Below are positions 35,736 through 47,424 of a DNA stretch of 64,000 nucleotides, in pieces. Both the position numbers and the translations under genes were made by a program. The DNA comes from Capra hircus (Eukaryota > Chordata > Mammalia > Artiodactyla > Bovidae). Numbering within the stretch: the stretch's first letter is position 1; the number at the start of each line of letters is the position of its first letter. The stretch spans positions 86,029,272-86,093,271 of the forward strand of contig NC_030819.1 of assembly GCF_001704415.2 (NCBI RefSeq). The letters run 5' to 3'. The notes beneath the pieces are model-generated. The model saw only the letters and a list, made by a program, of their open reading frames with translations. It ran no database searches and had not been told where the DNA came from.

Positions 35736-36568
35736 TCTTCCAGGCAGTTACATTTATTCAGCCTTATTTTTCTCCTTGACTTAAATCACTTTAAGAACTA
35801 GACTTTTGAGATGTTAAAACTATACTGTTCCTTTGGTTTACTATTTTCTTCTATGACATGATTTCTACATCTCAAATGTCTATTAGACATTTAAACTCAG
35901 GATTCCTTAGCTAGTTGTATAAAAGAATGGCAAATTGTTAAAACAAATGAGGAAAATACCGCCTAAATTTTTTTTTTTACTCCAAATAACAAGAAATCTA
36001 AATTTCAAACTACATTAATTTATGTTGATATAGATTGCAATGTTGAAAGATGCACACTGGTAACTAAATTTAGAAATAGGTTAGTTCAGTAATCAACACA
36101 CTAACCGGTATGTTAATCAATGCTTAGTATAAACATTAAAACCAATCTTGGCTTTGGTTGTTGACACTATAAACACAGTAAAATTAAGAACAGTGACATT
36201 AATATAAAATCATTCCTTTAATTCTGGCTAAAAAACTATCAGATTTATTTTAGAAATAATAAAATAAATTAAAGAATTTCAATATCCTATTTAATCTTAA
36301 TTTGCTACCTGAGAGATGATATGTATAAATTCATTTACTAAAATTCTATCATGGGCTTCTGTTATGTTGATGTTTAACCATGAAACTTATGCAAATAGTT
36401 TAATTCCCAAAATGGGGGAAACAGAAAAATCAACTAACTGCTTGGTCTCCAGTCAAGAAGTAACTCTCTCTTCCAAAAGGGATGAACTAAAGTTCTTTAC
36501 CATTCTAATAACAAAAGACACACGTAGTTGTGAAGATGGGAGAAATATATGAAACTTTCTCAAATGTC
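35736..36568. other. unassigned AT-rich sequence
   Basis: About 0.8 kb with no gene or repeat recognised. The 78-codon frame at 36316-36552 has no recognised relative. Confidence 0.55.
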
Positions 36569-39500
36569 TGATCAGTCCAGTTCAGTCACTCAGTCTTATC
36601 TGACTATTTGAGACTCCATGGACTGCAGCACACCAGGTTTCCCTGTCCATCAACAACTCCCAGAGCCTACTCAAACTCATGTCCATCACGTCAGTGATGC
36701 CATCCAACCATCTCATCCTCTGTTGTCCCCTTCTCCTGCCTTCAATATTTCCTTGCATCACGGTCTTTTCCAATAAGTCAATTCTTCCCATCTGGTGGAC
36801 AAAGTACTGGAGTTGCAACTTCAGCATCAGTCCTTCCATTTAATATTCAGGTCTAATTTCCTTTAGAATAGACTAGTTGGATCTTTTGTAGTCCAAGGAG
36901 CTCTCAAGAGTCTTCTCCAACACCACAATTCAAAACCATCAATTCTTCTGCTGCTCAGCTTTCTTTATAGTCCAACTCTCACATCCAAACATGACTACTG
37001 GATAAAACATAGTTTTGACTAGACAGATCTTTGTCAGAAAAGTAAGGTCTCCACTTTTTAATATGCTGTTTAGGTTGTTCATAGCTTTTTTTTTTCCCAA
37101 GGAAGAAGGGTCATTTAATTGCATGGCTGCAGTCACCATCTGAGGTAATTTTTGATCCCCCTAGAATAAAGTATGTCACTGTTTCCATTGTTTCTCCAGC
37201 TATTTGAAGTGATGAGACCAGATGCCAATTTCTTAGTTTCCTGAATGTTGAGTTTTAAGCCAACATTTTCACTCTCCTCTTTCACTTTCATCAAAAGGCT
37301 CCTTAGTTTCTCTTTGACTTCTGCCATCAGGGTCGTGTAATCTGTGTATCTGAAGTTATTGATATTTCTGCTGACAATCTTGATTCCAGCTTGTTCTTCA
37401 TCCAGCCTAGCATTTCTCATGATGTACTCTGCATATAAGCTAAATAAGCACGGTGACAATATACAGGCTTGGCATACTCCTTTCCTGATTTGGAACCAGT
37501 CTGTTGTTTCATGTCCAGTTTTGTTGGGTGTGTGTTGGGGGACTGATGTTGAAACTGAAACTCCAATACTTTGACAACCTGATGCAGAGAGCTGACTCAT
37601 TTGAAAAGACCCTGATGCTGGGAATGATTGAGGGCAGGAGGAGAACGGGATGGCAGAGGATAAGATGGTTGGATGGCATCACCGACACAATGGACATGGG
37701 TTTGGGTGGACTCCGGGAATTGGTGATGGACAGGGAGGTCTGGCATGCTGTGGTTCATGGGTTCACAAAGGCTTGGACACGACAGAGCGACTGAACTGAC
37801 TGATATGTAGCTGTTACTTATTGACCAGCACAGAGATTTCTCAGGAGGCAGGTTGAGTGGTCTGTTATTCCCATCTCAAAGAATTTCCCACAGTTTGTTG
37901 TGATCCACACAGTCAAAGGATTTTGCATAGTCAATGAAACAAAAATGGATGTTTTTCTGGAACTCTCTTGCTTTTTAGATGATCCCAGAAGATGGTGACA
38001 ATTTGATATCTGGTTCCTCTACCCTTTCTAAATCCAGCTTGAACATTTGGAAGTTCACCATTTATGTACTGTTGAAGCCTAACTTGGAAAATTTTGATCA
38101 TTACTTTGCTAGCATGTGAGACTGTGCAGTAGTTTAAACATTCTTTGGCATTGCCTTTCTTTGGGATTGAAATGAACCCTCACCTTTTCCATTCCTGGGG
38201 CCACTGCTGAGTTTTTTAAATTTGCTGGCATATTGAATGCAGCACTTTCACAGCATCATCTTTTAGGATTTGAAATAGCTGAAGTGGAATTCCATCACCT
38301 TCATTAGCTTTGTTCGTAGTGATGCTTCCTAAGGCCCACTTGATTTCAGACTCCATGATGTCTGGCTCTAGATGAGTGATCACATCATTGTGGTTATATG
38401 GGTCATGAAGATCATTTTTGCATAATTATTCTGTGTATCTTGCCACATCTTCTTAATACCTTTTGCTTCTCTTAGGTCCATACCATTTCTGTCCTTTATT
38501 GTGCCCATCTTTGCATGAAATGTTCCCTTGGTATCTCTAATTTTCTTGAAGAGATCTCTAGTCTTTAAAATTCTGTTGTTTTCTTCTATTTGTTTTTGCC
38601 TTTTCATACTATTCATGGGGTACTCAAGGCAAAAATACTGAAGTGGTTTTCCATTCCCTTCTCCAGTGGACCACATTTTGTCAGAACTCTCCACCATGGC
38701 CTGGCTGTCTTGCATGGCTCTACACGGCATAGCTCATAGGTTTATTGAGTCAGATGAGGCTGTGTTCCATGTAATCAGTTTGATTAGTTTTCTGTAATTG
38801 TGGTTTTCATTCTGTTTGACCTCTGATGGATCAGGATAAGAAGCTTATGGAAGCTTCCTGATGGGAGAGACTGACTGTGGGGGAAGCTGGACTTGTTCTG
38901 AATGCCGGGCCATGCTCAGTAAATCTTTAATCTGATTTTTTGCTGATGGGCACGTCTCTGTTCCCTCTCTCTTATTTGACCTGAGACCGAACTATTGTGG
39001 AGGCAATGAAGATAATGGTGACCTCCTTCAAAATGTTCCATGCACGCACTGCCACACTCAGTGTCCTGACCCTGCAGCAGGCCACTGCTGGCCCATGCTG
39101 GAAACTCCTGGACTCTCACAGGCAAGTCTGGGCCAGTCTCTTGTTGGGTCACTGCTCCTTTCTTCTAGGTTCTGCTGCACACAAGGTTTTGTTTGTGCCC
39201 TCCAATAGTCTGTTTCCCCAGTCTTGTGTAAGTTCTGTAATCAAATCTTACTGGCCGCCAAAGTCAAAATCCCTGGAGGTTCTCAGTCCCTCTGCCAGGT
39301 CTCTAGGTTGGAAAATCTGTTGTGGGTCCTGGAACTTTTTGAACAATAAGATTATTTCTTTGACATAAGTATTCTGCAGTTTGTGGGTCATTTTTTGATG
39401 GCTCTATGGTGGGATTAATGGCGACCTCCAAGTGGGTTAATGTCACAGGCTGTGTTACCAGGTAGCTGCACCCAGATCCCCTTACCATGTGGCAGGCCAC

Positions 39501-39805
39501 TGCTGACCTGTACTTCTGGAGAAGACTCAAACACAGGTCGGATCAGTGGGGTCTCTGTGTCTCAGAGCAAACAAGATTTTGTTTGAGCCCTCCAAGCATC
39601 TCTGATGGGTATTAGGTTTGATTCTAACATGATTTTTCCCCTTCTACCATATTGCTGGGGCTTCTCCTTTGCCCTTGGACGTGGGGTAACTTTCTTTGGT
39701 GGGATCCAACATTCTCCTCTCAATGGTTGTTAAGCAGTGAGTTTCAATTATGGAGTTCTCACAGGAGAAGATGAGCCATGCCCTTCTACTCGGCCATCTT
39801 TTCCT
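36569..39805 (-). mobile_element. BovB reaching its 5' end, internally deleted
   Basis: Minus-strand BovB from the 3' end (36569) through RT to the 5' leader. The right end, 'ctactcggccatctttt', is the 5' terminus of the family and is rarely retained. A small forward BovB fragment interrupts it at 37535-37803. At about 38597 the sequence jumps from just upstream of RT to the 5' part ('gccttttcatactattcatg'), so the endonuclease domain is missing. The RT box reads YTDY (NNFRYTDYTTLMAE). The 5' leader contains two imperfect copies of a 'gcaggccactgctga' block (39077 and 39491). It is non-functional. Confidence 0.88.
37535..37803 (+). mobile_element. nested BovB 3' fragment
   Basis: Forward BovB 3' end ('gactgatgttgaaactgaaa' to 'cgacagagcgactgaactga') sitting in the opposite orientation inside the larger BovB. 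A 96-codon frame across it (37504-37794) ends in a form of the BovB C-terminal peptide (WHAVVHGFTKAWTRQSD). Target duplication is unclear. The left junction has about 18 bases of T/G-rich filler. Confidence 0.85.
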
Positions 39806-40528
39806 ACTACTCTTATATTTGAGTAAATGATATTAATTTTTAAAATTAATTGATTGATTTTAATTGGAGAATATTTTTTTTTACAATATTTTGGTGGCTT
39901 TTGCCATACATCAACATGAATCAACCATGGGTACACTTGTTCCCCCATCCTGAATCCTCTCCCATCTCCCTCCTTAACCCATTCCTATGGGTTGTCCTAG
40001 AGCATTAGCTTTGAGTGTCCTGTTTCATACACCAAACTTGCACTGGTCATCTAATTTATATATGGTAGTATACATGTTTCAATGTTATTCTCTCAAATCA
40101 TCACACCTTACTTTCTCCCAGAGTCCAAAATTCTGTTTTTTACATCTGTGTCTCTTTTGTTGCCTTGCATATAGGATGGTCATTACTGTCTTTCTAAATT
40201 CCATATATATGCATTAATATGCTGTTTTGGTGTTTCTCTTTCTGACTTACTTCTCTCTGTATAGTAGGCTTCAGTTTTATCCACCTCATTAAAACAGACT
40301 CAAAAGCACTTCTTTTTTTAGCTTAGTAAAATTCCATTGTTTCTAGGTACCACAACTTCCTTACCCATTCGTCTGCTGCAGACATCTAGGTTGCTTTTAT
40401 ATCCTAGCTGTTGTAAACAGTGCTTCAATGAACATTGGCATACATGTGTCTCTTTAAATTCTAGTTTCTTTGCTGTGTATGAACAGCAATGGGATTGCTA
40501 GGTCGTATGGCAGCTCTATTTCCAGTTT

Positions 40529-41796
40529 CGTTTTTTTTTTTTTTTTAATTTTAAAATCTTTAATTGTTACATGCGTTCCCAAACATGAACCCCCCTCCTA
40601 CCTCCCTCCCCATCACATCTCTCTGGGTCATCCCCATGCACCAGCCCCAAGCATGCTGTATCCTGCGTCAGACATAGACTGGCGATTCAATTCTTACATG
40701 ATAGTATAAATGTTAGAATGCCATTCTCCCAAATCATCCCACCCTCTCCCTCTCCCTCTGAGTCCAAAAGTCCGTTATACACATCTGTGTCTTTTTTCCT
40801 GTCTTGCATACAGGGTCGTCATTGCCATCTTTCTAAATTCCATATATATGTGTTAGTATACTGTATTGGTGTTTTTCTTTCTGGCTTACTTCACTCTGTA
40901 TAATCGGCTCCAGTTTCATCCATCTCATCAGAACTGATTCAAATGAATTCTTTTTAATGGTTGAGTAATACTCCATTGTGTATATGTACCACAGCTTTCT
41001 TATCCATTCATCTGCTGATGGACATCTAGGTTGTTTCCATGTCCTGGCTATTATAAACAGTGCTGCGATGAACATTGGGGTACATGTGTCTCTTTCAATT
41101 CTGGTTTCCTCAGTGTGTATGCCCAGCAGTGGGATTGCTGGGTCATATGGTAGTTCTATTTGCAATGTTTTAAGGAATCTCCACACTGTTCTCCATAGTG
41201 GCTGTACTAGTTTGCATTCCCACCAACAGTGTAGGAGGGTTCCCTTTTCTCCACACCCTCTCCAGCATTTATTGCTTGCAGATTTTTGGATAACAGCCAT
41301 TCTGACTGGTGTGAAGTGGTACCTCATTATGGTTTTGATTTGCATTTCTCTAATAATGAGTGATGTTGAGCATCTTTTCATGTGTTTGTTAGCCATCTGT
41401 ATGTCTTCTTTGGAGAAATGTCTATTTAGTTCTTTGGCCCATTTTTTGATTGGGTCGTTTTTTTTTCTGGAATTGAGCTGCATTAAGTTGCTTGTATATT
41501 TTTGAGATTAGTTGTTTGTCAGTTGCTTCATTTGCTATTATTTTCTCCCATTCAGAAGGCTGTCTTTTCACCTTGCTTATATTTTCCTTTGTTGTGCAGA
41601 AGCTTTTAATTTTAATTAGATCCCATTTGTTTATTTTTGCTTTTATTTCCAGAATTCTGGGAGGTGGATCATAGAGGATCCTGCTGTGATTTATGTCTGA
41701 GAGTGTTTTGCCTATGTTCTCCTCTAGGAGTTTTATAGTTTCTGGTCTTACATTTAGATCTTTAATCCATTTTGAGTTTATTTTTGTGTGCGGTGT
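40529..41796 (-). mobile_element. young L1 3' end, 5'-truncated
   Basis: Minus-strand L1 starting with a run of about 16 T (40530-40546), then 3'UTR, then about 250 codons of ORF2 C-terminus. It matches the artiodactyl L1 consensus as I know it almost throughout, so it is one of the youngest elements in the window. It inserted into an older L1 in the same orientation. Confidence 0.9.
40833..41483 (-). pseudogene. L1 ORF2 C-terminal domain with CCHC knuckle
   Basis: A 216-codon open frame encoding the C-terminal part of L1 ORF2. The cysteine-histidine motif of the family is intact: C73, C77, H85 and C90 (spacing 3, 7 and 4), in the stretch CWRGCGEKGTLLHCWWEC. The natural stop of ORF2 is at the left end, after THIYGI. 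Upstream coding continues in another frame (41422-41886), shifted by an extra T near 41485-41495. The endonuclease and RT were never inserted, because the element is 5'-truncated. It has no activity by itself. Confidence 0.92.
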
Positions 41797-42465
41797 TTCC
41801 ACACTGTTCTCCATAGTGGGTGTACCATTTTGCATTCCCACCAACAGTGTAAGAAGGTTTCCTTTTCTCCACACTCTCTCCAGCACTTTTTGTAGATTTT
41901 TAGATGGTGGCCATTCTAACCAGCATAAGATGATACCTCATCATGGTTTTGATTAACATTTGTCTAATAATGCCTGAAGTGGAGCATCTTTTCATGTGTT
42001 TGTTATCCATCTGCATGTCTTCTTTGGAGAAATGTCTGTTCAGTTCTTTGGGCCATTTTTGATTGGGTTGTTTATTTTTCTGGTAATGAGCTACACGAGC
42101 TGCTTGTATATTTTGGAGATTAATTATTTGTCAGTTGTTTAATTTACTATTATTTTCTCCCATTCTGAAGGCTGCTGTTCACCTTGCTTATAGATTCCTT
42201 CATTATGCAAAACCTTTAAGTTAGGTTCTATTCATTTATTTTTGTTTTTATTTTCATTACTGTGGGAGGTGAGCCATAGAGCATCTTGCTGTGATTTATG
42301 ACAGAGTGTTCTGCTTATGTTTTCCTCTAAGAGTCTTATAGTTTCTGTTCTCATATTTTGATCTTTAATCCATTTTGAATTTATTTTTGTGTATAGTGTT
42401 AGAAAATGTTCTAGCTTCATTCTTTCACACATGGTTGACCAGTTTTCCCACCTCTACTAGTTATA

Positions 42466-43264
42466 TGTTGTTATTAGATGTCTATGGAACATTTAGAAAA
42501 ACTGGCAAAAAATAAACATTGATAAATTTCAAAAAGTAGAATTATTGTTTGTGTGTATGATTCAGTTATACAAATACACATATATTGTTTTTGAAATTAT
42601 TTTCCATTCTGGGTTATTAAAAGATATTAAATATATTTCCTTGTGCTATACATACAGTAAATTTATGTTGCTTATTGCATATCTATTTTTTAAATTAGAA
42701 ATCTAACATTTTATTCATACTAAGTCAAACAATGTCATCATTTTTTTAGATAGGCAAAAATTCATAAGTTCTCTAAAATATAAATATAAGGGCTTCCTGG
42801 TTTTAAATTGTAAATGTTAATTTTGTGAAGGAAATAGTAAAATTTAAAAAAAATATAATGGTTCACTTGGGATTTAACTTACACTATATTTGTAAATATG
42901 AGAAATTTATCTTTGTATTTTCAGTTTAATTTCATGATATTATATACCCAAATTCAGTTGGTTTCTAACCTTGCTAATTATTAGTATGCTTGACCTTATG
43001 GGTATATAACTCCTACATGAAAGCACACTTGATTAAAAAGTTAAATCTATTTATATAAATTCAGTTAGTGAAATGTAGTCATTATGAATATATATCATAG
43101 TTTGATTGGTGTATATGGTCCTTGCAAAAAGATTTTACTTTAAAATATTATGTGAATAGAGCAAAGATAATGCACAAAAGACCAAAATTTAGAATGCAAT
43201 AATTAGGATTTATTGTACTCAAAATTTAATTGAAAGCACAATAAACACATTCCTTGTGAGGAGT
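42466..43264. other. AT-rich sequence with a possible old L1 3'UTR
   Basis: Very AT-rich, with no gene. The part 42545-42715 resembles, in reverse, the 3'UTR of old mammalian L1 ('gattcagttatacaaataca', 'tccttgtgctatacatacag'), strongly diverged. Confidence 0.5.
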
Positions 43265-45693
43265 TACAGTGTCAAAGAAGGAGGGTGTAGTGTACGTCTC
43301 TCTCCACAAATACATCAACAATATATCTACAAGTGGAACAATTCTCACAGAGCACTGGCTGAACAGTAGCAGAGGATACTGGACACCTAAAAGGATAAGA
43401 AAGATCCCTGCATAACCAGGTAGGACAACAGAAAGAGGAAAGGAAAAGGGGAGAGGAAGCAGGTTGAGATTTATGACCCTAGGCAGAGGTGAGGGGAGAG
43501 AGGGCTGAAGGACAGGAGAGATTCCTGCATCCAAGGAAATCCCCTCATCTCTGGGGAGATGAGTTGGGAGATAAGGTGAGCTTTGAGAGTTATCAGAGGA
43601 AAACACAGCAACTGGTCTATGGCAGACAGAACAGAGTGAGACCTATACAAATGGTCTGTGCCACAGCCCTCTGCATATGCCAGACTGAGACATGTGTCCA
43701 CCAGTGTGGACAGGGGCTGGGTGCTAAAACACGGGGCTTAGAGAGCAAACTCGAGGAGAAGACTGCTGTTAGCTGTGGGGAGACAGCCTGAGGGGACATG
43801 AGTGAGGAAATCTAAAACCTGGAATGCTTGTGGAGGAAACCCAGATCATCACAGAAGCAAACCATCACTGTTCAGTGATGCATAAGGGGCAGGACCACGA
43901 TTACAGCCTCTTATAAATGCACCATCCTCTACCTCCCTGAAAACTAGGAATGACTCCCTCCAGGGCAAACTCTCACATGCTCATGACTCCCACCTCCCAC
44001 ACATGACCTGTCCCCACCAGGGCGCCCATGATTCCAGCAGCACTTACTCCTTCTCTGTCCCCACCACAATGGATGCTGTGGTGACCCCAGCCACTGTCAA
44101 TTCTATGAACCTTGCTTACTGGGGTGAACACTTGTGCTAAGATGTAGCCTTGGGAGCAGATCCCTATGGGTGGTCCACACACTGAGATGGAGCTGAAAGC
44201 ATAACTGAGCCCCAGGGGCAATGTAACTTTGAAGAAAAAAAAAATGAAATATCTCCTTGCAGCTGTAAAAATCGTGAATGACACCCTATGATTGCTTTAT
44301 AAATTCAGCGTTTATAGGACACCTGAACAGACAAGAGTCCCTTAGTCAAGATGGGTATAGCTTTAGCAGCTGTAGACTGAGCATATACATGTAAGGAATA
44401 GAGCCCCATAGTGCCCACAGTGGTCCAGATACATCTTTACGGCCATCCTGTGATTTACTTCAGTGATCTATGCTGGTGATCTGGTAAAAATAGTCTGAGA
44501 GACACTAGGGCCAATTAAAGGCATACCTACAGTTAAGGTAGGTCCAAGACCAGTGGCAACAACACTACAGTCTTAGAGCTGACAAAATGAATGAAAGGTG
44601 ACAGAAGAGAGCACATCCACAGGTGAACAGCTCCATAGGAGAAAGTCGGTGACTTCCCTCCCGGGGGGAGTGATCCAGTGCAATCAACCTTGCGTCACAA
44701 AATAGGAACACAACTCAGAAAAAGAACAGGAGGCATTTAACACCTCAATTACACAAATGAACAGATCATGCAGACAAAAATTTAATCAGGAAACACAAGT
44801 CTTAAGTGATATATTAGACCAGATAAACTTAACTGATATCTATAGGACAATCCATTTGAAAGTAGCAAAATACACTTTTTCTTCAAGTGCCCATGGAAAA
44901 TCCTCCAAGACAGAATATATCTGTGAGGTAAATCAAGCCTTGGTAATTTAAGAATACTGAAATCACATCAAGCATATATTTTGATCTCAAAGATATGAGA
45001 TTAGAAATTGATTACAGGAAAAAGAAAAACGATATAAAGCACAAAGACATGGAAGCTAAAGATGTTGCTAAACAACCAATGGATCACTGAAGAAATAAAG
45101 GAATAAATTTAAAAAAAATACCTAGAGATAACTGTTAATGAAAACATGATCATCTAAAACCTAACATGTTCAGGAAAAGCAGTTCTCAGAGGAAAGATTT
45201 TAGCAATACAATCCTACCTCAAGAAACAAGAAAGCTCACTTTACACATTATTTGCATTTTTCATTTATGAATACCTTCTTATCTCTCCTTATTATTCTAT
45301 GTAACTCTGCATTCACTTAGATATATCTTTCCCTTTTTCCCTTGCCTCTCTCTTCTCTGCTTTTCTCAGCTAATGTAAAGCCTCCTCAGACAACTGCTAG
45401 ATCTTCTTGTATTTATTTCTCATAAGGATGGCTTTGGACACTTTCTTCTGCATAATGTCATGAACCTCCTCCCATAGTTATATCTAGCAGATCTAATCCC
45501 TTGAATCTATTCATCACCTCCATTGTATAATCATGAGGGATTTGATTTAGGTCCTATCTGAATGTCCTAGTGGTTTTCCCTATTTTCTTCAATATAAGCC
45601 TGAATTTTCCAATATAAGTTCATATAAGCCATAATCAACTCAGTTCATGAAAAACCAATAGAGCAGGAAAGACTAGAAAAAAAAAAACACAGA

Positions 45694-46206
45694 ATGAGAA
45701 AAACTAGAGATCTCTTCAAGAAAATTGGAGATATCAAAGGAACATTTCATTCAAGGATGGGCATAATAAAGTACAGAAATGGTAAGGACCTAACAGAAGC
45801 AGAAGAGATAAAGAAGAGATGGCAAGAATACACAGAAGTGCTATTCAAAAAAGATCTTAATGACCCAGCCAGTCATGATGGGGTGGCCACACATCTAGAG
45901 ACAGACACCCTAGAGAGTGAAGTCAAGTTGGCCTTAGGAAAGATTACTGTGAACAAAACTAATGGAGGTGATGAAATTTCAGCTGAGCTATTTAAAATCT
46001 TAAATGATGCTGTGAAAGTGCCACACTCAATATGTCACCAAATTTCAAAAACTCAGCAGTGGCTACAGGACTGGAAAAGGTCAGTTTTCATTTCAATCTC
46101 AAAGAAGGGCAATGCTAAAGAATGTTCAAACTACCATACAATTCTTGTCATTTCACATACTAGCAAGGTTATGCTCAAAATCTTTAGAGCTAGGTTTCAG
46201 CAATAG
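45694..46206 (+). pseudogene. BovB RT N-terminal part
   Basis: A 170-codon open frame in the forward arm: TRDLFKKIGDIKGTFHSRMG, LETDTLESEVKLALGKI, WLQDWKRSVFISISKKGNAK, then SKVMLKIFRARFQQ before a stop where other copies read on. It is the region upstream of the RT catalytic core. The continuation is broken by the L1 tail insertion at 46316 and by frameshifts. It is non-functional. Confidence 0.85.
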
Positions 46207-46315
46207 GTCAACTGAGAACTTTAGAGGTACAAACAGGACTTAGAAGAAGCAGAGGAGCCAGAGATCAAAGTGTCAGCATTCGTTGGATCATGGCAAAAGC
46301 AGGGAAGTTCCAAAA

Positions 46316-46419
46316 CAGGATTGGGAACACGTGTACACCTGTGGGGGATTCATGATGATGTATGGCAAAACCAATATTGTATTGTAAAGTAAAATAAAAA
46401 AATAAAGAAAGAAAGAAAA
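46316..46419 (+). mobile_element. L1 3' tail, about 100 bases
   Basis: Minimal L1 insertion: the last 70 bases of 3'UTR ('cgtgtacacctgtgggggat', 'atggcaaaaccaatattgta') plus an A-rich tail with GAAA repeats. It interrupts the BovB RT pseudogene. Confidence 0.88.
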
Positions 46420-46666
46420 GTCTATTTTTGCTTCATTGGCTATTCCAATGACTTTAACTTTAGGGATCACTAAAAGCTGTGGAAGAATTCTTAAAGACAT
46501 GGGAGTACCAGAATACCTTACCTGTCTAGAGAGAAACCTGGATGTGGGTCAAGAAGCAAGAGTTAGAACAAGACATGGAAAAATGGATTGGTTCCAAATT
46601 AGACAAGAAGTATGATAAGGCTGTATATTGTCAGCCTGTTTATTTAACTTCTATGGAGAGTACATA

Positions 46667-46903
46667 CATGCATGCTATGTCACTTCAGTCATGTCTGACT
46701 CTTTGCAATCCTAACAAAGGGATCTGTAGCCCACCAGGTTCCTCTCTCTATTGGATTCTCCAGGCAAGAATACTAGAGTGGATTGCCTTGCCCTTCTCCA
46801 AGGGATCTTCCTGACCCAAGGATCAACCCTCATCTCTTAAGTCTCTTGCATTGGCTTTTTTTTTTTTTTTTTTTTTTTTACCACTAGCACCATCTGAGTA
46901 ACC
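46667..46903 (-). mobile_element. Bov-tA SINE with target duplication and T-run
   Basis: Reverse-oriented Bov-tA with a run of about 25 T at 46855-46879 inside its tRNA-derived half. Flanking BovB sequence is duplicated as 'cttctatggagagtacat' (about 46649-46666) and 'cttctatgtagagtacat' (about 46902-46919). This marks the insertion cleanly. Confidence 0.9.
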
Positions 46904-47212
46904 TTCTATGTAGAGTACATCATTCAAATTGCTGGGCTAGATGAGTTACAAGCTGGACTCAAGATTGCAAGGAGAAATATCTACAGCTTCGGATAGGGGA
47001 GATATCTGAGGAACCCCCCACACAGGGGTTCTACCAGTGACATATTTTATGTTCTTGGGGTCCAAAATCACTGCAGATGGTGACTGCAGCCATGAAATTA
47101 AAAGATCCTTGCTCCTTGGAAGAAAAGCTATGATAAACCTAAATAGTGTATTAAAAGGCAGAGATATCACTTTGTTGACAAAGGTCTGTATGGTCAAACT
47201 ATGGCTTTTCTG

Positions 47213-47424
47213 TGCTTCCAGGTGCCCTAGTAGTAAAGAATTTTCCTGGTGATGCAGGAGACATAAGAGATGCAAGTTCAATCCCTGGGTTAGGAAGATC
47301 CCCTAGAGGAGGAAATGGTAATCCGCTCCAAAATTTTTGCTGGGATAAATTCATGGACAGAGGAGTCTGGCAGGCTACAGACCATGGGGTCTCCAAGAGT
47401 TGGACATGACTGAAATGACTGAGT
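47213..47424 (+). mobile_element. Bov-tA SINE
   Basis: Forward Bov-tA ('gtgcttccaggtgccctagt' to 'ggacatgactgaaatgactg') inside the BovB forward arm. BovB flanks repeat imperfectly as 'atggcttttct' / 'atggtttctcc'. Confidence 0.88.

Larger units (their letters stand above)
39838..42465 (-). mobile_element. L1 3' half, interrupted by a younger L1
   Basis: Minus-strand L1: 3'UTR and the last part of ORF2 at 39838-40528, resuming at about 41797 ('ccacactgttctccatagtg') and ending near 42465. The younger L1 between is in the same orientation. The ORF2 part is broken by stops; 42232-42432 keeps a recognisable piece (TPYTKINSKWIKDQN-type with changes). Confidence 0.88.

Noticed and set aside
36569..37803. 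Forward BovB inside reverse BovB as an inversion
   Set aside because: The inner piece repeats the 3' end already present in the outer element, so it is a second, nested copy.
38916..39368. Frames of 78 and 123 codons in the GC-richer block as host exons
   Set aside because: The block is the BovB 5' leader, and both frames are incidental.
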